Source of the DNA: Variovorax saccharolyticus
GTDB taxonomy: Bacteria; Pseudomonadota; Gammaproteobacteria; Burkholderiales; Burkholderiaceae_C
DNA: 64,000 bases
Assembly: GCF_030316765.1 (NCBI RefSeq)
Contig: NZ_JASZYT010000005.1
Span: forward strand, 62,001 to 126,000
Reading direction: 5' to 3'
Shown here: positions 52,148 through 60,673 of the stretch, piece after piece
Numbering within the stretch: position 1 is the first letter of the stretch
Layout: every line of letters begins with the position of its first letter
Translations under genes and position numbers: made by a program
The notes under the pieces: generated by a model
What the model was told of the DNA's origin: nothing
Seen by the model: only the letters and a program-made list of their open reading frames with translations
Databases searched by the model: none

Positions 52148-52693
52148 TCAACGCGCCGGACGCCCGCCGCGCACCCTGTGGGCGATGCGCTTCAGTGCCG
52201 CCGCGGCATCGGGCGCGAATTCGATCGAGCGCGCGAGCATGAGGTTCAGCGGCTGCCCGAGCCCTTCGACCAGGGTGCCGCCGGCCGCTTCCGTCACCAC
52301 GCCCGCAGCGTCGAGCCGGCAGGGGATCGCGGCCTGCACGCGCTGCGCGTAGCTGCCCTCCGGCACGCCGTAGCCGACCACCGGCTTGCCGAGCGCCACG
52401 GCATAGCCGACTTCGAACACGGTGCCGGAGTCGGGTTCCTGGCCGCGAAAGCTCATCAGGTTGGCGATCACGCCGTCCGCCTCGCGGATCAGCGCCACGT
52501 TGCCTTCGTAGATGGCCTGCGCCTGATCGTCGTCGTTCGCCGCGGCCTGCAGTGACAGCGGTGCATCGGTCGGCGCGACGCCGGTCATCTGCAGGCGATC
52601 GCAGTGCGCCTTGAGCGCAGCGAAGATGCTCTCGTGCGCCGGAAAGAAGACATCCGGGCCGGCCAGGTAGATGCGGGGACGTTCGGGAAACAT
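52148..52693 (-). CDS. Nucleoside 2-deoxyribosyltransferase-like protein
   Basis: A 181-residue protein of the nucleoside 2-deoxyribosyltransferase family (PF05014), which moves deoxyribose between bases or hydrolyses nucleoside N-glycosidic bonds. The N-terminal IYLAGPDVFFP and the central DSGTVFEVGYAVALGKPVVGY segments match the active site, with the catalytic Glu in the FEVG. The start at 52693 removes an unrelated N-terminal extension. It faces the YccS-like gene and is followed upstream by the channel-like gene. The preferred base is unknown; hydrolysis of modified nucleotides is an alternative activity. Confidence 0.8.
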   Translation of the reverse strand: MFPERPRIYLAGPDVFFPAHESIFAALKAHCDRLQMTGVAPTDAPLSLQAAANDDDQAQAIYEGNVALIREADGVIANLMSFRGQEPDSGTVFEVGYAVALGKPVVGYGVPEGSYAQRVQAAIPCRLDAAGVVTEAAGGTLVEGLGQPLNLMLARSIEFAPDAAAALKRIAHRVRGGRPAR

Positions 52694-52716
52694 GCCGCCG
52701 ATGGTATCGGCCCGGG

Positions 52717-53304
52717 CTATCGCAGCGCCGGCCGTTCGGCCGTCTTGTCGGCGCTGGAACGGCCCAGCACGCTGGCGCGCAGTTCGTTGTAGCGCGACAC
52801 GAAATTGACCAGCACGCTGGCGGTCCAGGCGAAGGCGAAGATGCCCGAGATCCCGATGATCGGCGGCACGATGCGCCAGGCGCGCGGCAGCGAGAACGGC
52901 TCGCCCAGCGCGGTGTAGCAGTTGGCCGCGAAGTAGGCCGCATCGGACCATTCGGCGACGATGCCGCCGAAGATCAACGCAGCCGACCAGAGCACCACTT
53001 CGGCCAGGTGCAGCGCCAGCAGCATCATCACGGTCAGCGTGAACAGCAGGTCGGCGCGCCACAGCGAAGGGCCAGCGCGCAGCGCGTCCGATCGCTTGAG
53101 GAAAGAGCTCGTGATGATGCGGATCCAGAAGGCATGGAACATGATCACGAACACCAGCACGGCGCCGCCGAACATGATGTCGGGCAGCGGCAGGGCCTGG
53201 GTCAGGGCGTTCTCGACCAGGCTGGGCCGCAGGTTCTGCAGGTCCGAGGCGGCCGTCGATACGACGCTGGGCAATGTGTCGGTGTCGAGTTTCGAATCAG
53301 CCAT
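52717..53304 (-). CDS. Two-pore-helix ion-channel-like membrane protein
   Basis: A 195-residue membrane protein with about four hydrophobic segments. The C-terminal half resembles the pore and inner helix of bacterial potassium channels: a pore helix SDAAYFAANCYTAL, a filter-like turn LGEPFSL, then a long helix IIGISGIFAFAWTASVLVNFV. The usual TVGYGD filter is absent, so it probably does not select potassium in the normal way. The first segments, about 40-60 and 85-110, may be a sensor. It lies 23 bases upstream of the deoxyribosyltransferase gene on the same strand. Confidence 0.65.
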   Translation of the reverse strand: MADSKLDTDTLPSVVSTAASDLQNLRPSLVENALTQALPLPDIMFGGAVLVFVIMFHAFWIRIITSSFLKRSDALRAGPSLWRADLLFTLTVMMLLALHLAEVVLWSAALIFGGIVAEWSDAAYFAANCYTALGEPFSLPRAWRIVPPIIGISGIFAFAWTASVLVNFVSRYNELRASVLGRSSADKTAERPALR

Positions 53305-53487
53305 GTGCGAGCTTCCGATCGAGCGATGACGTTTTCAGGGGGGAGCGGCAGTCCATCCCATGGGCCGTTGCCTTGTTGACCGGCGCAGCTTACGCGATCC
53401 GGGGGCGACGAATTCGGGGGGTGGAGTGGCCCGCGGCCATCGAGCGCCAGGCGTCGCGTCTAGGGACGGACGCCAAAGCAGGAACCT

Positions 53488-53504
53488 AGGGTTAACCCTA
53501 TAAT
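53488..53504 (+). promoter_or_regulatory. Palindrome AGGGTTAACCCT abutting a TATAAT box
   Basis: A perfect 12-base palindrome at 53488-53499 overlaps the first base of an exact -10 hexamer TATAAT at 53499-53504, about 50 bases before the 85-residue gene. No good -35 box is present, so this promoter probably needs an activator or is controlled through the palindrome. A related GGGTTATCCC occurs at 54795 before the malonate carrier gene. Confidence 0.5.
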
Positions 53505-53552
53505 TGCCCTGTCCGCGACGCATGGGCGCCGCGGCTCCAGGAGAAGCCCTTC

Positions 53553-53810
53553 ATGTCCACGATCCTCGCCAACGGTCTTGCCGTCGACGCACCCGGTTCC
53601 TCGCCGGCCACCCGCAGCCTCTCGCACGTCCTGGCCTTCGGCCTGCGGCTGCTGACCGGCTGGAATGCCACGGCGCCCGCAGCGCCGCAATCGCGCAAGG
53701 CCGAGGCCGACGCGGTCCGCGAATGGGCCTGGACCTTCGCCCGCACCGATCGCAGCTTTTCCGACGACCTGTTCGCCGCCGCCGACCGCCACGAACGCCT
53801 CCAGGGCTGA
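53553..53810 (+). CDS. 85-residue hypothetical protein
   Basis: I do not recognise this 85-residue protein. The first half (SLSHVLAFGLRLLTGW) has one short hydrophobic helix and may associate with the membrane. The C-terminal half (EADAVREWAWTFARTDRSFSDDLFAAADRHE) is acidic and helical. AGGAG lies 9 bases before the ATG, and a promoter with TATAAT is at 53499. It precedes the mdcR gene by 52 bases, but a role in malonate use is not evident. Confidence 0.55.
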   Translation: MSTILANGLAVDAPGSSPATRSLSHVLAFGLRLLTGWNATAPAAPQSRKAEADAVREWAWTFARTDRSFSDDLFAAADRHERLQG

Positions 53811-53861
53811 CGCCGCCCCGAGCGCCGAAGCGCTCGACGGGTGCCTGCGTAAGATGCGCCC

Positions 53862-54776
53862 ATGGACGAGCGCGTCGACGACGACATCACTTTCCGCAGG
53901 CTCGAGATCCTGCTCGCCTTCATGGAGACCGGCAATCTCGCGCGTGCCGCCGAGCGGCTCGGCACCAGCGCGGTGACCGTGCACCGCGCCCTGCATGCCC
54001 TGGAGACCGGCACGCGCTGCGCGCTGTTTCGCCACGAGGGGCGCAACCTTCATCCCACCGAGGCCGCGCAGGCATTGGCCGAAGTCGCGCGCGAGGTGCT
54101 GCGCACCATGGCCGAGGGCATCCGGGCGACCCGTGAAGTCGCGGGCTACTCGGCCGACCGGATCCGCATCGGCTCGCTCTATTCGCTCACCAGCCGCACC
54201 GTGCCGGCCGTGGTCACGGGCATGAAGATCCGCAAGCCCGAACTGCAGACCGAACTGGTGCTGGGCTCGAACGCCGACCTGCTGCAGAAACTGCGCGACG
54301 GCGGCATCGATGCCGCCCTGATGGCGGTGCCCGATGCAGCCTCCGACGTCGAGAGCGAGCCGCTCTTCGTCGACGACATCTTCTTCGCTGCGCCGGTCGG
54401 CTCGCGCTATGCCGATCTCGCCGAGGTCGATCTCGCCGCCTGCGCCAACGAGCGCTTCGTGAGCCTGAGCGAAGGCTTCGTGACCTACGGCGGCTTCCTC
54501 GAATCGTTCCGCGTCGCCGGCTTCTCGCCCGAGGTCGTGATGAAGACCGACGACATCTTCTCGCTCATGAACCTGGTCGGCGGCGGCGTCGGCTTCACGC
54601 TGCTGCCTGGGCGGGTGCGCGGCGTGATGCCGCAGCAGGTGCAGCTCATCGCGCTGCAGCCGAAGTACCTGATGCGCCAGACCATTGCGCTGAACTTCCT
54701 GCGCTCACGCGAACGCGACCCCAACCTGCTGGCATTGCTGGCGGTGTGCCGAATGGCCCGCGCCGGACTCTCCTGA
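53862..54776 (+). CDS. mdcR: LysR-family malonate regulator MdcR
   Basis: A 304-residue LysR-type regulator. The helix-turn-helix domain covers about residues 8-70 (NLARAAERLGTSAVTVHRALHALE), and the effector domain about 95-295. Sequence and position match MdcR, which activates malonate decarboxylase genes in the presence of malonate. It lies directly before the malonate carrier and mdc genes on the same strand, about 150 bases upstream. That gap carries GGGTTATCCC at 54795-54804, which could be its binding site. Confidence 0.82.
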   Translation: MDERVDDDITFRRLEILLAFMETGNLARAAERLGTSAVTVHRALHALETGTRCALFRHEGRNLHPTEAAQALAEVAREVLRTMAEGIRATREVAGYSADRIRIGSLYSLTSRTVPAVVTGMKIRKPELQTELVLGSNADLLQKLRDGGIDAALMAVPDAASDVESEPLFVDDIFFAAPVGSRYADLAEVDLAACANERFVSLSEGFVTYGGFLESFRVAGFSPEVVMKTDDIFSLMNLVGGGVGFTLLPGRVRGVMPQQVQLIALQPKYLMRQTIALNFLRSRERDPNLLALLAVCRMARAGLS

Positions 54777-54793
54777 GCCCTTTTCGTCGGTTT

Positions 54794-54805
54794 CGGGTTA
54801 TCCCG
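54794..54805. promoter_or_regulatory. Palindrome-like site before the malonate carrier gene
   Basis: CGGG-TTAT-CCCG, a near-palindrome in the 154-base gap between mdcR and the carrier gene, resembles the AGGGTTAACCCT site at 53488. It may be an operator for MdcR or for another factor. The arms are short, so chance is possible. Confidence 0.38.
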
Positions 54806-54930
54806 TGATCGTTTCAGTTCGCGTAACGGTCGCGCTGCGCGGCTGATTGATCGGCATCGGCCCGATGCGTAACTTCGGTCCCCAGGCAAACAGGCGCATC
54901 AGACGCCGCTCACAAACCTGGAGACGACGA

Positions 54931-56313
54931 ATGAGTTCCCACTGGATTTCGATTTACGCGCTGGTCGGCATGTTCGTGCTGGCCACCGTGCTGCCGGTCA
55001 ACATGGGCGTGATCGCCTTCGTCGGCGCCTTCGCGGTCGGCACCCTGGTCGCGGGCATGAACGCCAAGGCGATCATGGCCGGCTTTCCGGCCGACCTGTT
55101 CCTGACCCTGGTCGGCATCACCTACCTGTTCGCGCTGGCCCAGAACAACGGCACCATCGACTGGCTGGTGCGCCTCGCGGTGCGCGCAGTGCGCGGCCGG
55201 ATCGCGGCGATCCCGTGGATCATGTTCCTGATCGCGGCGCTGCTGACCTCGGTCGGCGCCGTCAGCCCGGCGGCGGTGGCCATCATCGCGCCGATCGCGC
55301 TCGGCTTCGCCGCCAAGTACGGGATCAACCCGCTCATGATGGGCCTGCTGGTGATCCACGGCGCCCAGGGCGGCGGCTTCTCGCCGATCAGCATCTACGG
55401 CGGCATCACCAACAAGATCGTCGCCAAGGCGGGCCTCCCGATCAACGAGATCGCGACCATGATGGCCAGCCTGGCGGTCAACCTGGCGGTGGCACTGCTG
55501 CTGTTCTTCCTGATGGGCGGCATGAAGCTGCTGCGCCAGAAGGCCGAGTTCGGCGGCAACGTGGCGGCCACGCCGCGCGTCGCCCACGGGCAGCGTGGTG
55601 CGCAGGTTTACGGCGACGCGGAGGGCGAGGCCTTCGGCGAGGAACGGCGCACCGCCGACCCGGCGCGGGCCTCGCTGATGGATCCGGCCACGGACGCCAA
55701 GGGCGGCCCGGCCGGAGACCAGTCCCGGCTCTACCAGATGGCGACGGTGGCCGGCCTGCTGACGCTGGCGGTGCTCACGCTGTTCTTCAAGCTGGACATC
55801 GGCTTCGTTTCGATCACCATTGGCCTGGTGCTGAGCCTGATGGCGCCGAATCTGCAAAAGGGCGCGCTGGGCCAGGTGTCCTGGCCCGAGATCATGCTGA
55901 TCGTCGGCGTCAGCACCTATGTCGGGGTGATGGAAAAGATGGGAACGATCGACTTCGTCGGCCATGGCGTGGCCGGACTCACGTCGCCGCTGATGGCGGC
56001 GCTGCTGCTGTGCTTCGTCGGTGCGGTGGTGTCGGCCTTCGCCTCATCGACCGCGGTGCTGGGCTCGCTGATTCCGCTGGCCGTGCCCTTCCTGCAGGGC
56101 GACAGCGGGGTCGGCGCGATCGGCTTCATCGCGGCGATGGCGGTGTCCTCGACCATCGTCGACGTCAGTCCCTTCTCGACCAATGGCGCCCTGGTGCTCG
56201 CGAATGCGAAGGGCATCAGCCGGGAGGTCTTCTTCCGCCAGTTGATGGCCTATGGCGCCATCGTGACGCTGCTCGCACCGGTGGTGGTGTGGCTGCTTTT
56301 CGTCGTGATCTGA
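54931..56313 (+). CDS. matC: Malonate carrier, MatC-type
   Basis: A 460-residue membrane transporter of the MatC/SLC13-like type with about ten to eleven helices. The N-terminal MatC_N-like region reads LPVNMGVIAFVGAFAVGTLVAGMNAKAIMAGFP, followed by the helix LFLTLVGITYLFALAQNNGTIDWLVRLAVRAVRG. A hydrophilic loop of about 60 residues, from 210 to 270, is cytoplasmic. GGAG precedes the ATG. It lies between mdcR and mdcA and most likely imports malonate for the decarboxylase. Confidence 0.82.
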   Translation: MSSHWISIYALVGMFVLATVLPVNMGVIAFVGAFAVGTLVAGMNAKAIMAGFPADLFLTLVGITYLFALAQNNGTIDWLVRLAVRAVRGRIAAIPWIMFLIAALLTSVGAVSPAAVAIIAPIALGFAAKYGINPLMMGLLVIHGAQGGGFSPISIYGGITNKIVAKAGLPINEIATMMASLAVNLAVALLLFFLMGGMKLLRQKAEFGGNVAATPRVAHGQRGAQVYGDAEGEAFGEERRTADPARASLMDPATDAKGGPAGDQSRLYQMATVAGLLTLAVLTLFFKLDIGFVSITIGLVLSLMAPNLQKGALGQVSWPEIMLIVGVSTYVGVMEKMGTIDFVGHGVAGLTSPLMAALLLCFVGAVVSAFASSTAVLGSLIPLAVPFLQGDSGVGAIGFIAAMAVSSTIVDVSPFSTNGALVLANAKGISREVFFRQLMAYGAIVTLLAPVVVWLLFVVI

Positions 56314-56332
56314 ACCGCCCATCGAGGCCCAC

Positions 56333-58015
56333 ATGAATTCAACAACCTGGAACTCCAAGGCCCTGGGCCGCGAAGCCCGGCTCGCGCGGGCCGCCGCCGC
56401 GCTCGGTGCCCGCCTGGCCGGCAAGCAGGTGGACAGCGAGGCCATCGGCAGCCTGCTCGAAGCGGTGCTCGAGCCCGGCGACCGCGTCTGCCTCGAAGGC
56501 AACAACCAGAAGCAGGCCGACTTCCTGGCCCGTGCGCTGGTCGCGGTCGACCCGGCCCGGGTGCACGGCCTGCACATGGTGCAGTCGGTGCTGGCGCTGC
56601 CGGAACACCTCGACATCTTCGAGAACGGGGTCGCGTCGCGGCTCGACTTCAGCTTCTCGGGGCCGCAGGGCGCGCGGCTCGCGAAGCTGGTGTCGGCCGG
56701 CCGCATCGAGATCGGCGCGATCCACACCTACCTCGAACTGTTCGCGCGCTACTTCGTCGACCTGACGCCGAAGGTGGCGCTGGTGGCAGCCCACGCCGCC
56801 GATGCCGAGGGCAACCTCTATACCGGGCCGAACACCGAGGACACGCCGGCGATCGTCGAGGCCACCGCCTTCTCGGGAGGCATCGTGATCGCGCAGGTCA
56901 ACGAGCTGGTCGACGGCCGGACGACGCGGCTGCCGCGCATCGACATCCCGGCCGACTGGGTGAGCTTCGTGGTCAAGGCGCCGAGCCCGAACTTCATCGA
57001 GCCGCTGTTCACGCGCGACCCCGCGCAGATCAGCGAGATCCAGGTGCTGATGGCGATGATGGCGATCAAGGGCATCTACGCCGAGTACGGCGTCGAGCGG
57101 CTGAACCACGGCATCGGCTTCGACACCGCGGCGATCGAGCTGCTGCTGCCGACCTATGCCGAATCGCTCGGGCTCAAGGGCCGGATCGCGAAGCACTGGG
57201 CGCTCAATCCGCATCCGGCCCTGATTCCGGCGATCGAGGCCGGCTGGGTCGAGTCGGTGCACTCCTTCGGTTCCGAGCTCGGCATGGAGGACTACATCCG
57301 GGCCCGCTCCGATGTCTTCTTCACCGGTCCCGACGGCAGCCTGCGCAGCAACCGGGCCTTCTGCCAGGCGGCCGGCCACTACGCCTGCGACCTGTTCATC
57401 GGCTCGACGCTGCAGATCGACCTCGACGGCAACAGCTCGACCGCCACGCTCGGGCGCATCGCCGGTTTCGGCGGCGCGCCGAACATGGGGGCCGATGCGC
57501 GCGGCCGGCGCCATGCGAGCCCGGCCTGGCTCAAGGCCGGCCGCGAGGCGCGCGCCGGCCGCGGCGGCGCCGCCGGCACGCCGCGCGGCCAGAAGCTGGT
57601 GGTGCAGATGGTCGAGACTTTCCGCGAGCACATGCAGCCGGCCTTCGTCGACCGCCTCGATGCCTGGACCCTGCAGGAGCAGGCCGGCATGGACCTGCCG
57701 CCGATCATGATCTACGGCGACGACGTCTCGCACATCCTGACCGAGGAAGGCATCGCCAACCTGCTGCTGTGCCGCAGCGATGAAGAGCGCGAGCAGGCGA
57801 TCCGCGGGGTCGCCGGCTACACCGCGATCGGGCTGGCGCGCGACCGCCGCGCGGTCGAGAACCTGCGCGACCGCGGCGTGATCCGGCGTCCGCAGGACCT
57901 CGGCATCGATCCGCGCGATGCCACCCGCAACCTGCTGGCAGCCCGCAGCATGCGCGACCTGGTGCGCGCCTCGGGCGGGCTGTACCAGCCCCCCAAGCGT
58001 TTCAGAAACTGGTAG
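56333..58015 (+). CDS. mdcA: Malonate decarboxylase alpha subunit
   Basis: A 560-residue acetyl-S-ACP:malonate ACP transferase, the alpha subunit that exchanges malonate for acetate on the holo-ACP of the biotin-independent malonate decarboxylase. The CoA-transferase-type fold shows early CLEGNNQKQADFLARAL and the late ILTEEGIANLLLCRSDEER segment. The length matches MdcA. It starts 20 bases after the carrier gene, and the mdcC gene follows 9 bases after its stop. Confidence 0.9.
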   Translation: MNSTTWNSKALGREARLARAAAALGARLAGKQVDSEAIGSLLEAVLEPGDRVCLEGNNQKQADFLARALVAVDPARVHGLHMVQSVLALPEHLDIFENGVASRLDFSFSGPQGARLAKLVSAGRIEIGAIHTYLELFARYFVDLTPKVALVAAHAADAEGNLYTGPNTEDTPAIVEATAFSGGIVIAQVNELVDGRTTRLPRIDIPADWVSFVVKAPSPNFIEPLFTRDPAQISEIQVLMAMMAIKGIYAEYGVERLNHGIGFDTAAIELLLPTYAESLGLKGRIAKHWALNPHPALIPAIEAGWVESVHSFGSELGMEDYIRARSDVFFTGPDGSLRSNRAFCQAAGHYACDLFIGSTLQIDLDGNSSTATLGRIAGFGGAPNMGADARGRRHASPAWLKAGREARAGRGGAAGTPRGQKLVVQMVETFREHMQPAFVDRLDAWTLQEQAGMDLPPIMIYGDDVSHILTEEGIANLLLCRSDEEREQAIRGVAGYTAIGLARDRRAVENLRDRGVIRRPQDLGIDPRDATRNLLAARSMRDLVRASGGLYQPPKRFRNW

Positions 58016-58024
58016 GAGGCCGCC

Positions 58025-58351
58025 GTGTCCACATCCCATTCCCCCGGGCTCGAAACCCTCGAGTTCAGCTTCCCCGGCAGCCGGCCCGCCGGCGCCATCG
58101 CGCCGGTGCTGGTCGGCGTGGTCGGCTCCGGCAACCTCGAGGTGCTGCTCGAGGCGGCCGCGGGCGGCGACTGCAGCGTGCGCATCGAGACCTCGGCGCG
58201 CGGCTTCGGCCCGATCTGGGAAGCCGTGCTGAGCGACTTCCACCAGCGCCATCCGCTGGCCGGTGTGCGCATCTCGATCAACGACATGGGTGCCACGCCC
58301 GCGGTCGTCAGCCTGCGGCTGGACCAGGCGGCGGCGGAGCTCAACGTATGA
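58025..58351 (+). CDS. mdcC: Malonate decarboxylase acyl carrier protein (delta)
   Basis: A 108-residue acyl carrier protein. Ser35 in VGSGNLEVLLE is the attachment site for the 2'-(5''-phosphoribosyl)-3'-dephospho-CoA group, the same arm as in citrate lyase. The start is a GTG at 58025 with AGGAGG 5 bases upstream. It overlaps mdcD by 4 bases. The holo form is made by MdcG and MdcB encoded downstream. Confidence 0.9.
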   Translation: MSTSHSPGLETLEFSFPGSRPAGAIAPVLVGVVGSGNLEVLLEAAAGGDCSVRIETSARGFGPIWEAVLSDFHQRHPLAGVRISINDMGATPAVVSLRLDQAAAELNV

Positions 58352-59241
58352 CGCTCATCAGCTATGCCGAATGCTCGGCGCGCGAGCGGATCGCGCAGCT
58401 GCTGGATGCCGGCAGCTTCCACGAATGGCTGCCGCCCGCCGAACGCGCGACCAGCCCGCACCTGGCGCAGCTGGGCCTGCCCTGCGCCTTCGACGACGGC
58501 GTCGCGGTCGGCCGCGCCACGCTGCACGGACGACCGGTCTTCGTTGCCGCGCAGGAGGGCGAGTTCATGGGCGGCGGCGTTGGCGAAGTGCACGGCGCCA
58601 AGCTGGTCGGACTGCTGCGGCGGGCGCTGCGCGAGCGGCCGGATGCGGTGCTGCTGCTCGCGGAGTCGGGCGGCGTGCGGCTGCACGAGGCCAATGCCGG
58701 GCTGATCGCGGTCTCAGAGGTCATGCGTGCGCTGCTCGACGTCCGGGCCGCCGGGATTCCGGTGGTGGTGCTGATCGGCGGCGCCAACGGCTGCTTCGGC
58801 GGCATGGGCATCGTGGCGCGCTGCGCCGATCGTGTCGTGATGAGCGATGTCGGCCGGCTCGCGATGTCGGGGCCCGAGGTCATCGAGGCTTCGCACGGCG
58901 TCGAGGAATTCGATTCGCGCGACCGGGCGCTGGTCTGGCGCACCACCGGCGGCAAGCACCGTTTCGTGTGCGGTGACTGCGATGCGCTGGTCGAGGACGA
59001 CGTCCATGCCTTCCGCGTCGCGGCGATCGCCGCCATCGGCGCACCCGACGCCTCGCGGCCGCTGTCGCTCGAGACGCTGGAGGCCGAGCATGCCCTGCTC
59101 GCGGCCCGACTCGACGCGCTGTCCGGCGCCGCCGCCGGCGACGACGAGTCCTTTCGCCTGTGGGCCCTGCTGGGCGTCGCAGAACCCGATCGGGTGCCCG
59201 ATCTCGACGTCAAGGCGGTGCGCGCGCTGCGCCCCTCCTGA
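58348..59241 (+). CDS. mdcD: Malonate decarboxylase beta subunit
   Basis: A 297-residue carboxyltransferase-like beta subunit. With MdcE it decarboxylates malonyl-S-ACP to acetyl-S-ACP and CO2. The crotonase/ACC-type fold shows the oxyanion regions GVGEVHGAKLVGLLRRAL near residue 77 and GANGCFGGMGIVA near 150, and the start is coupled by ATGA overlap to mdcC. Length and order match the Mdc systems of Pseudomonas and Acinetobacter. Confidence 0.9.
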   Translation: MTLISYAECSARERIAQLLDAGSFHEWLPPAERATSPHLAQLGLPCAFDDGVAVGRATLHGRPVFVAAQEGEFMGGGVGEVHGAKLVGLLRRALRERPDAVLLLAESGGVRLHEANAGLIAVSEVMRALLDVRAAGIPVVVLIGGANGCFGGMGIVARCADRVVMSDVGRLAMSGPEVIEASHGVEEFDSRDRALVWRTTGGKHRFVCGDCDALVEDDVHAFRVAAIAAIGAPDASRPLSLETLEAEHALLAARLDALSGAAAGDDESFRLWALLGVAEPDRVPDLDVKAVRALRPS

Positions 59242-59270
59242 AACCTTGCTGACCAAACAGGAGACCCGCC

Positions 59271-59972
59271 ATGGAATGGAAAGCACTTGCCGAAGCCCTC
59301 TTCGGCCCCGGCCACGGCATCGAGGCCGAGGGCGACTTCCTGCGCGGCGAGCCGCGTTTCGACGGCCGGCCGGTCACGGTCATCGGCACCACGAATCACG
59401 CGCCGATCGGCGTCGCGCTCGCGCTGGCGCAGGCCCGCGAGGTGCTCGACGCCGTCGCCGAGCGGCCCGGCCAGCCGATCCTGCTGCTGATCGACACGCA
59501 GGGCCAGCAACTGCGCCGGCGCGACGAACTGCTCGGCATCAACCGCGCGATGGCGCACCTGGGCGCCAGCATCGACCTCGCCCGGCGTCGCGGGCACGCG
59601 GTGATCGCGCTGGTCTACGACCAGGCGCTGTCGGGCGGGTTCATCACCTCGGGCCTGATCGCGGATGCCTGCTATGCGCTGCCGGAGGCCGAGATCCGCG
59701 TCATGCGCATCCCGGCGATGTCGCGCGTCACCAAGCTGCCCGAGGAGATGCTGACCGCGCTGTCGCAGTCGAACCCGGTGTTCGCGCCCGGCGTCGGCAA
59801 CTACATCGCGATGGGGGGCGTGCGCGCGCTCTGGCAGGGCGACCTCGCGGCGGCGCTGCGCGGCGCCCTGGCGCAGACCGCCACCGACGATCGACGCGCG
59901 CAAGACGGCGCCGAGCGCGGCGGCCGCAGGCTGGCGGCGGGCATCGCGCAGCGCGTGCTGGACGCGGCTTGA
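59271..59972 (+). CDS. mdcE: Malonate decarboxylase gamma subunit
   Basis: A 233-residue gamma subunit, the second half of the decarboxylase pair. The carboxyltransferase-like segments VTVIGTTNHAPIGVALALA near residue 37 and ALSGGFITSGLIADACYALPEAEIRV near 120 contribute to the shared active site. It follows mdcD after 29 bases, with AGGAG before the ATG. Confidence 0.89.
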   Translation: MEWKALAEALFGPGHGIEAEGDFLRGEPRFDGRPVTVIGTTNHAPIGVALALAQAREVLDAVAERPGQPILLLIDTQGQQLRRRDELLGINRAMAHLGASIDLARRRGHAVIALVYDQALSGGFITSGLIADACYALPEAEIRVMRIPAMSRVTKLPEEMLTALSQSNPVFAPGVGNYIAMGGVRALWQGDLAAALRGALAQTATDDRRAQDGAERGGRRLAAGIAQRVLDAA

Positions 59973-59980
59973 GGCTGGCG

Positions 59981-60673
59981 ATGGTTCCGCTGCGTCGCCA
60001 TCGTCTGGCCTACCTCTCCGCTTCCGGCTGGCACGAGGTGCTGGCACGCGCCTGGGACGGGGAGGCGCGGGCCTGCCTCTCGCACTGGGCTGCCGAGCGG
60101 CTGCCACTGGTCGTGACCCGGCAGCATCAGGCCGGCGAGGGCGCGGCTGCCGCGCCGATCGCGCTGGGCCTGCCGGCGCCGCTGCGCTGGGGCCGCCGGC
60201 GGCTGGCGCTGCAGGTCGCGCGCGAGGCCCTCCTGTGTTTCGACGAGTTTCCGCGCGCTGCCGAGGCGGGCCGCCTGCTGCCGCGTCCGGTGCGCGCGGC
60301 ATGGCGGGCGCTGGACGCCGGCCTGGGCGCGCTCCATGCGGGCGCGCGCGTGTACGGCAGCCATGGCTGGCAACTGCTCAGCGGGCTCGACTACCTGCAC
60401 CCCGGCTCCGACATCGACCTCTGGATCGCGGTCGACGATGTCGCCCATGCCGATGCCGTCGCGCGCGCGCTGCAGGACTTCGCCGGCAGCCAGCGCGTGC
60501 GGCTCGACGGCGAACTGGTCTTTCCGGACGGCGCCGCGGTCGCCTGGCGCGAGTGGCACGCCTGGCGCGGCGGCCGCACGCGCCGGCTGCTGGTCAAGCG
60601 GCTGGACGGCGCGACGCTGGCCGAGCCGGACCCGACGACCGGCTTTCGTGTCCGCGACGGGGCGGTGGCATGA
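59981..60673 (+). CDS. mdcG: Malonate decarboxylase holo-ACP synthase
   Basis: A 230-residue nucleotidyltransferase that attaches the phosphoribosyl-dephospho-CoA group to MdcC, releasing pyrophosphate. The nucleotidyltransferase signature GSHGWQLLSGLDYLHPGSDIDLWI, near residues 125-148, includes the metal-binding Asp-x-Asp. It starts 8 bases after mdcE with GAGG upstream and overlaps mdcB by 4 bases. The long open frame upstream is only a shadow. Confidence 0.87.
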   Translation: MVPLRRHRLAYLSASGWHEVLARAWDGEARACLSHWAAERLPLVVTRQHQAGEGAAAAPIALGLPAPLRWGRRRLALQVAREALLCFDEFPRAAEAGRLLPRPVRAAWRALDAGLGALHAGARVYGSHGWQLLSGLDYLHPGSDIDLWIAVDDVAHADAVARALQDFAGSQRVRLDGELVFPDGAAVAWREWHAWRGGRTRRLLVKRLDGATLAEPDPTTGFRVRDGAVA

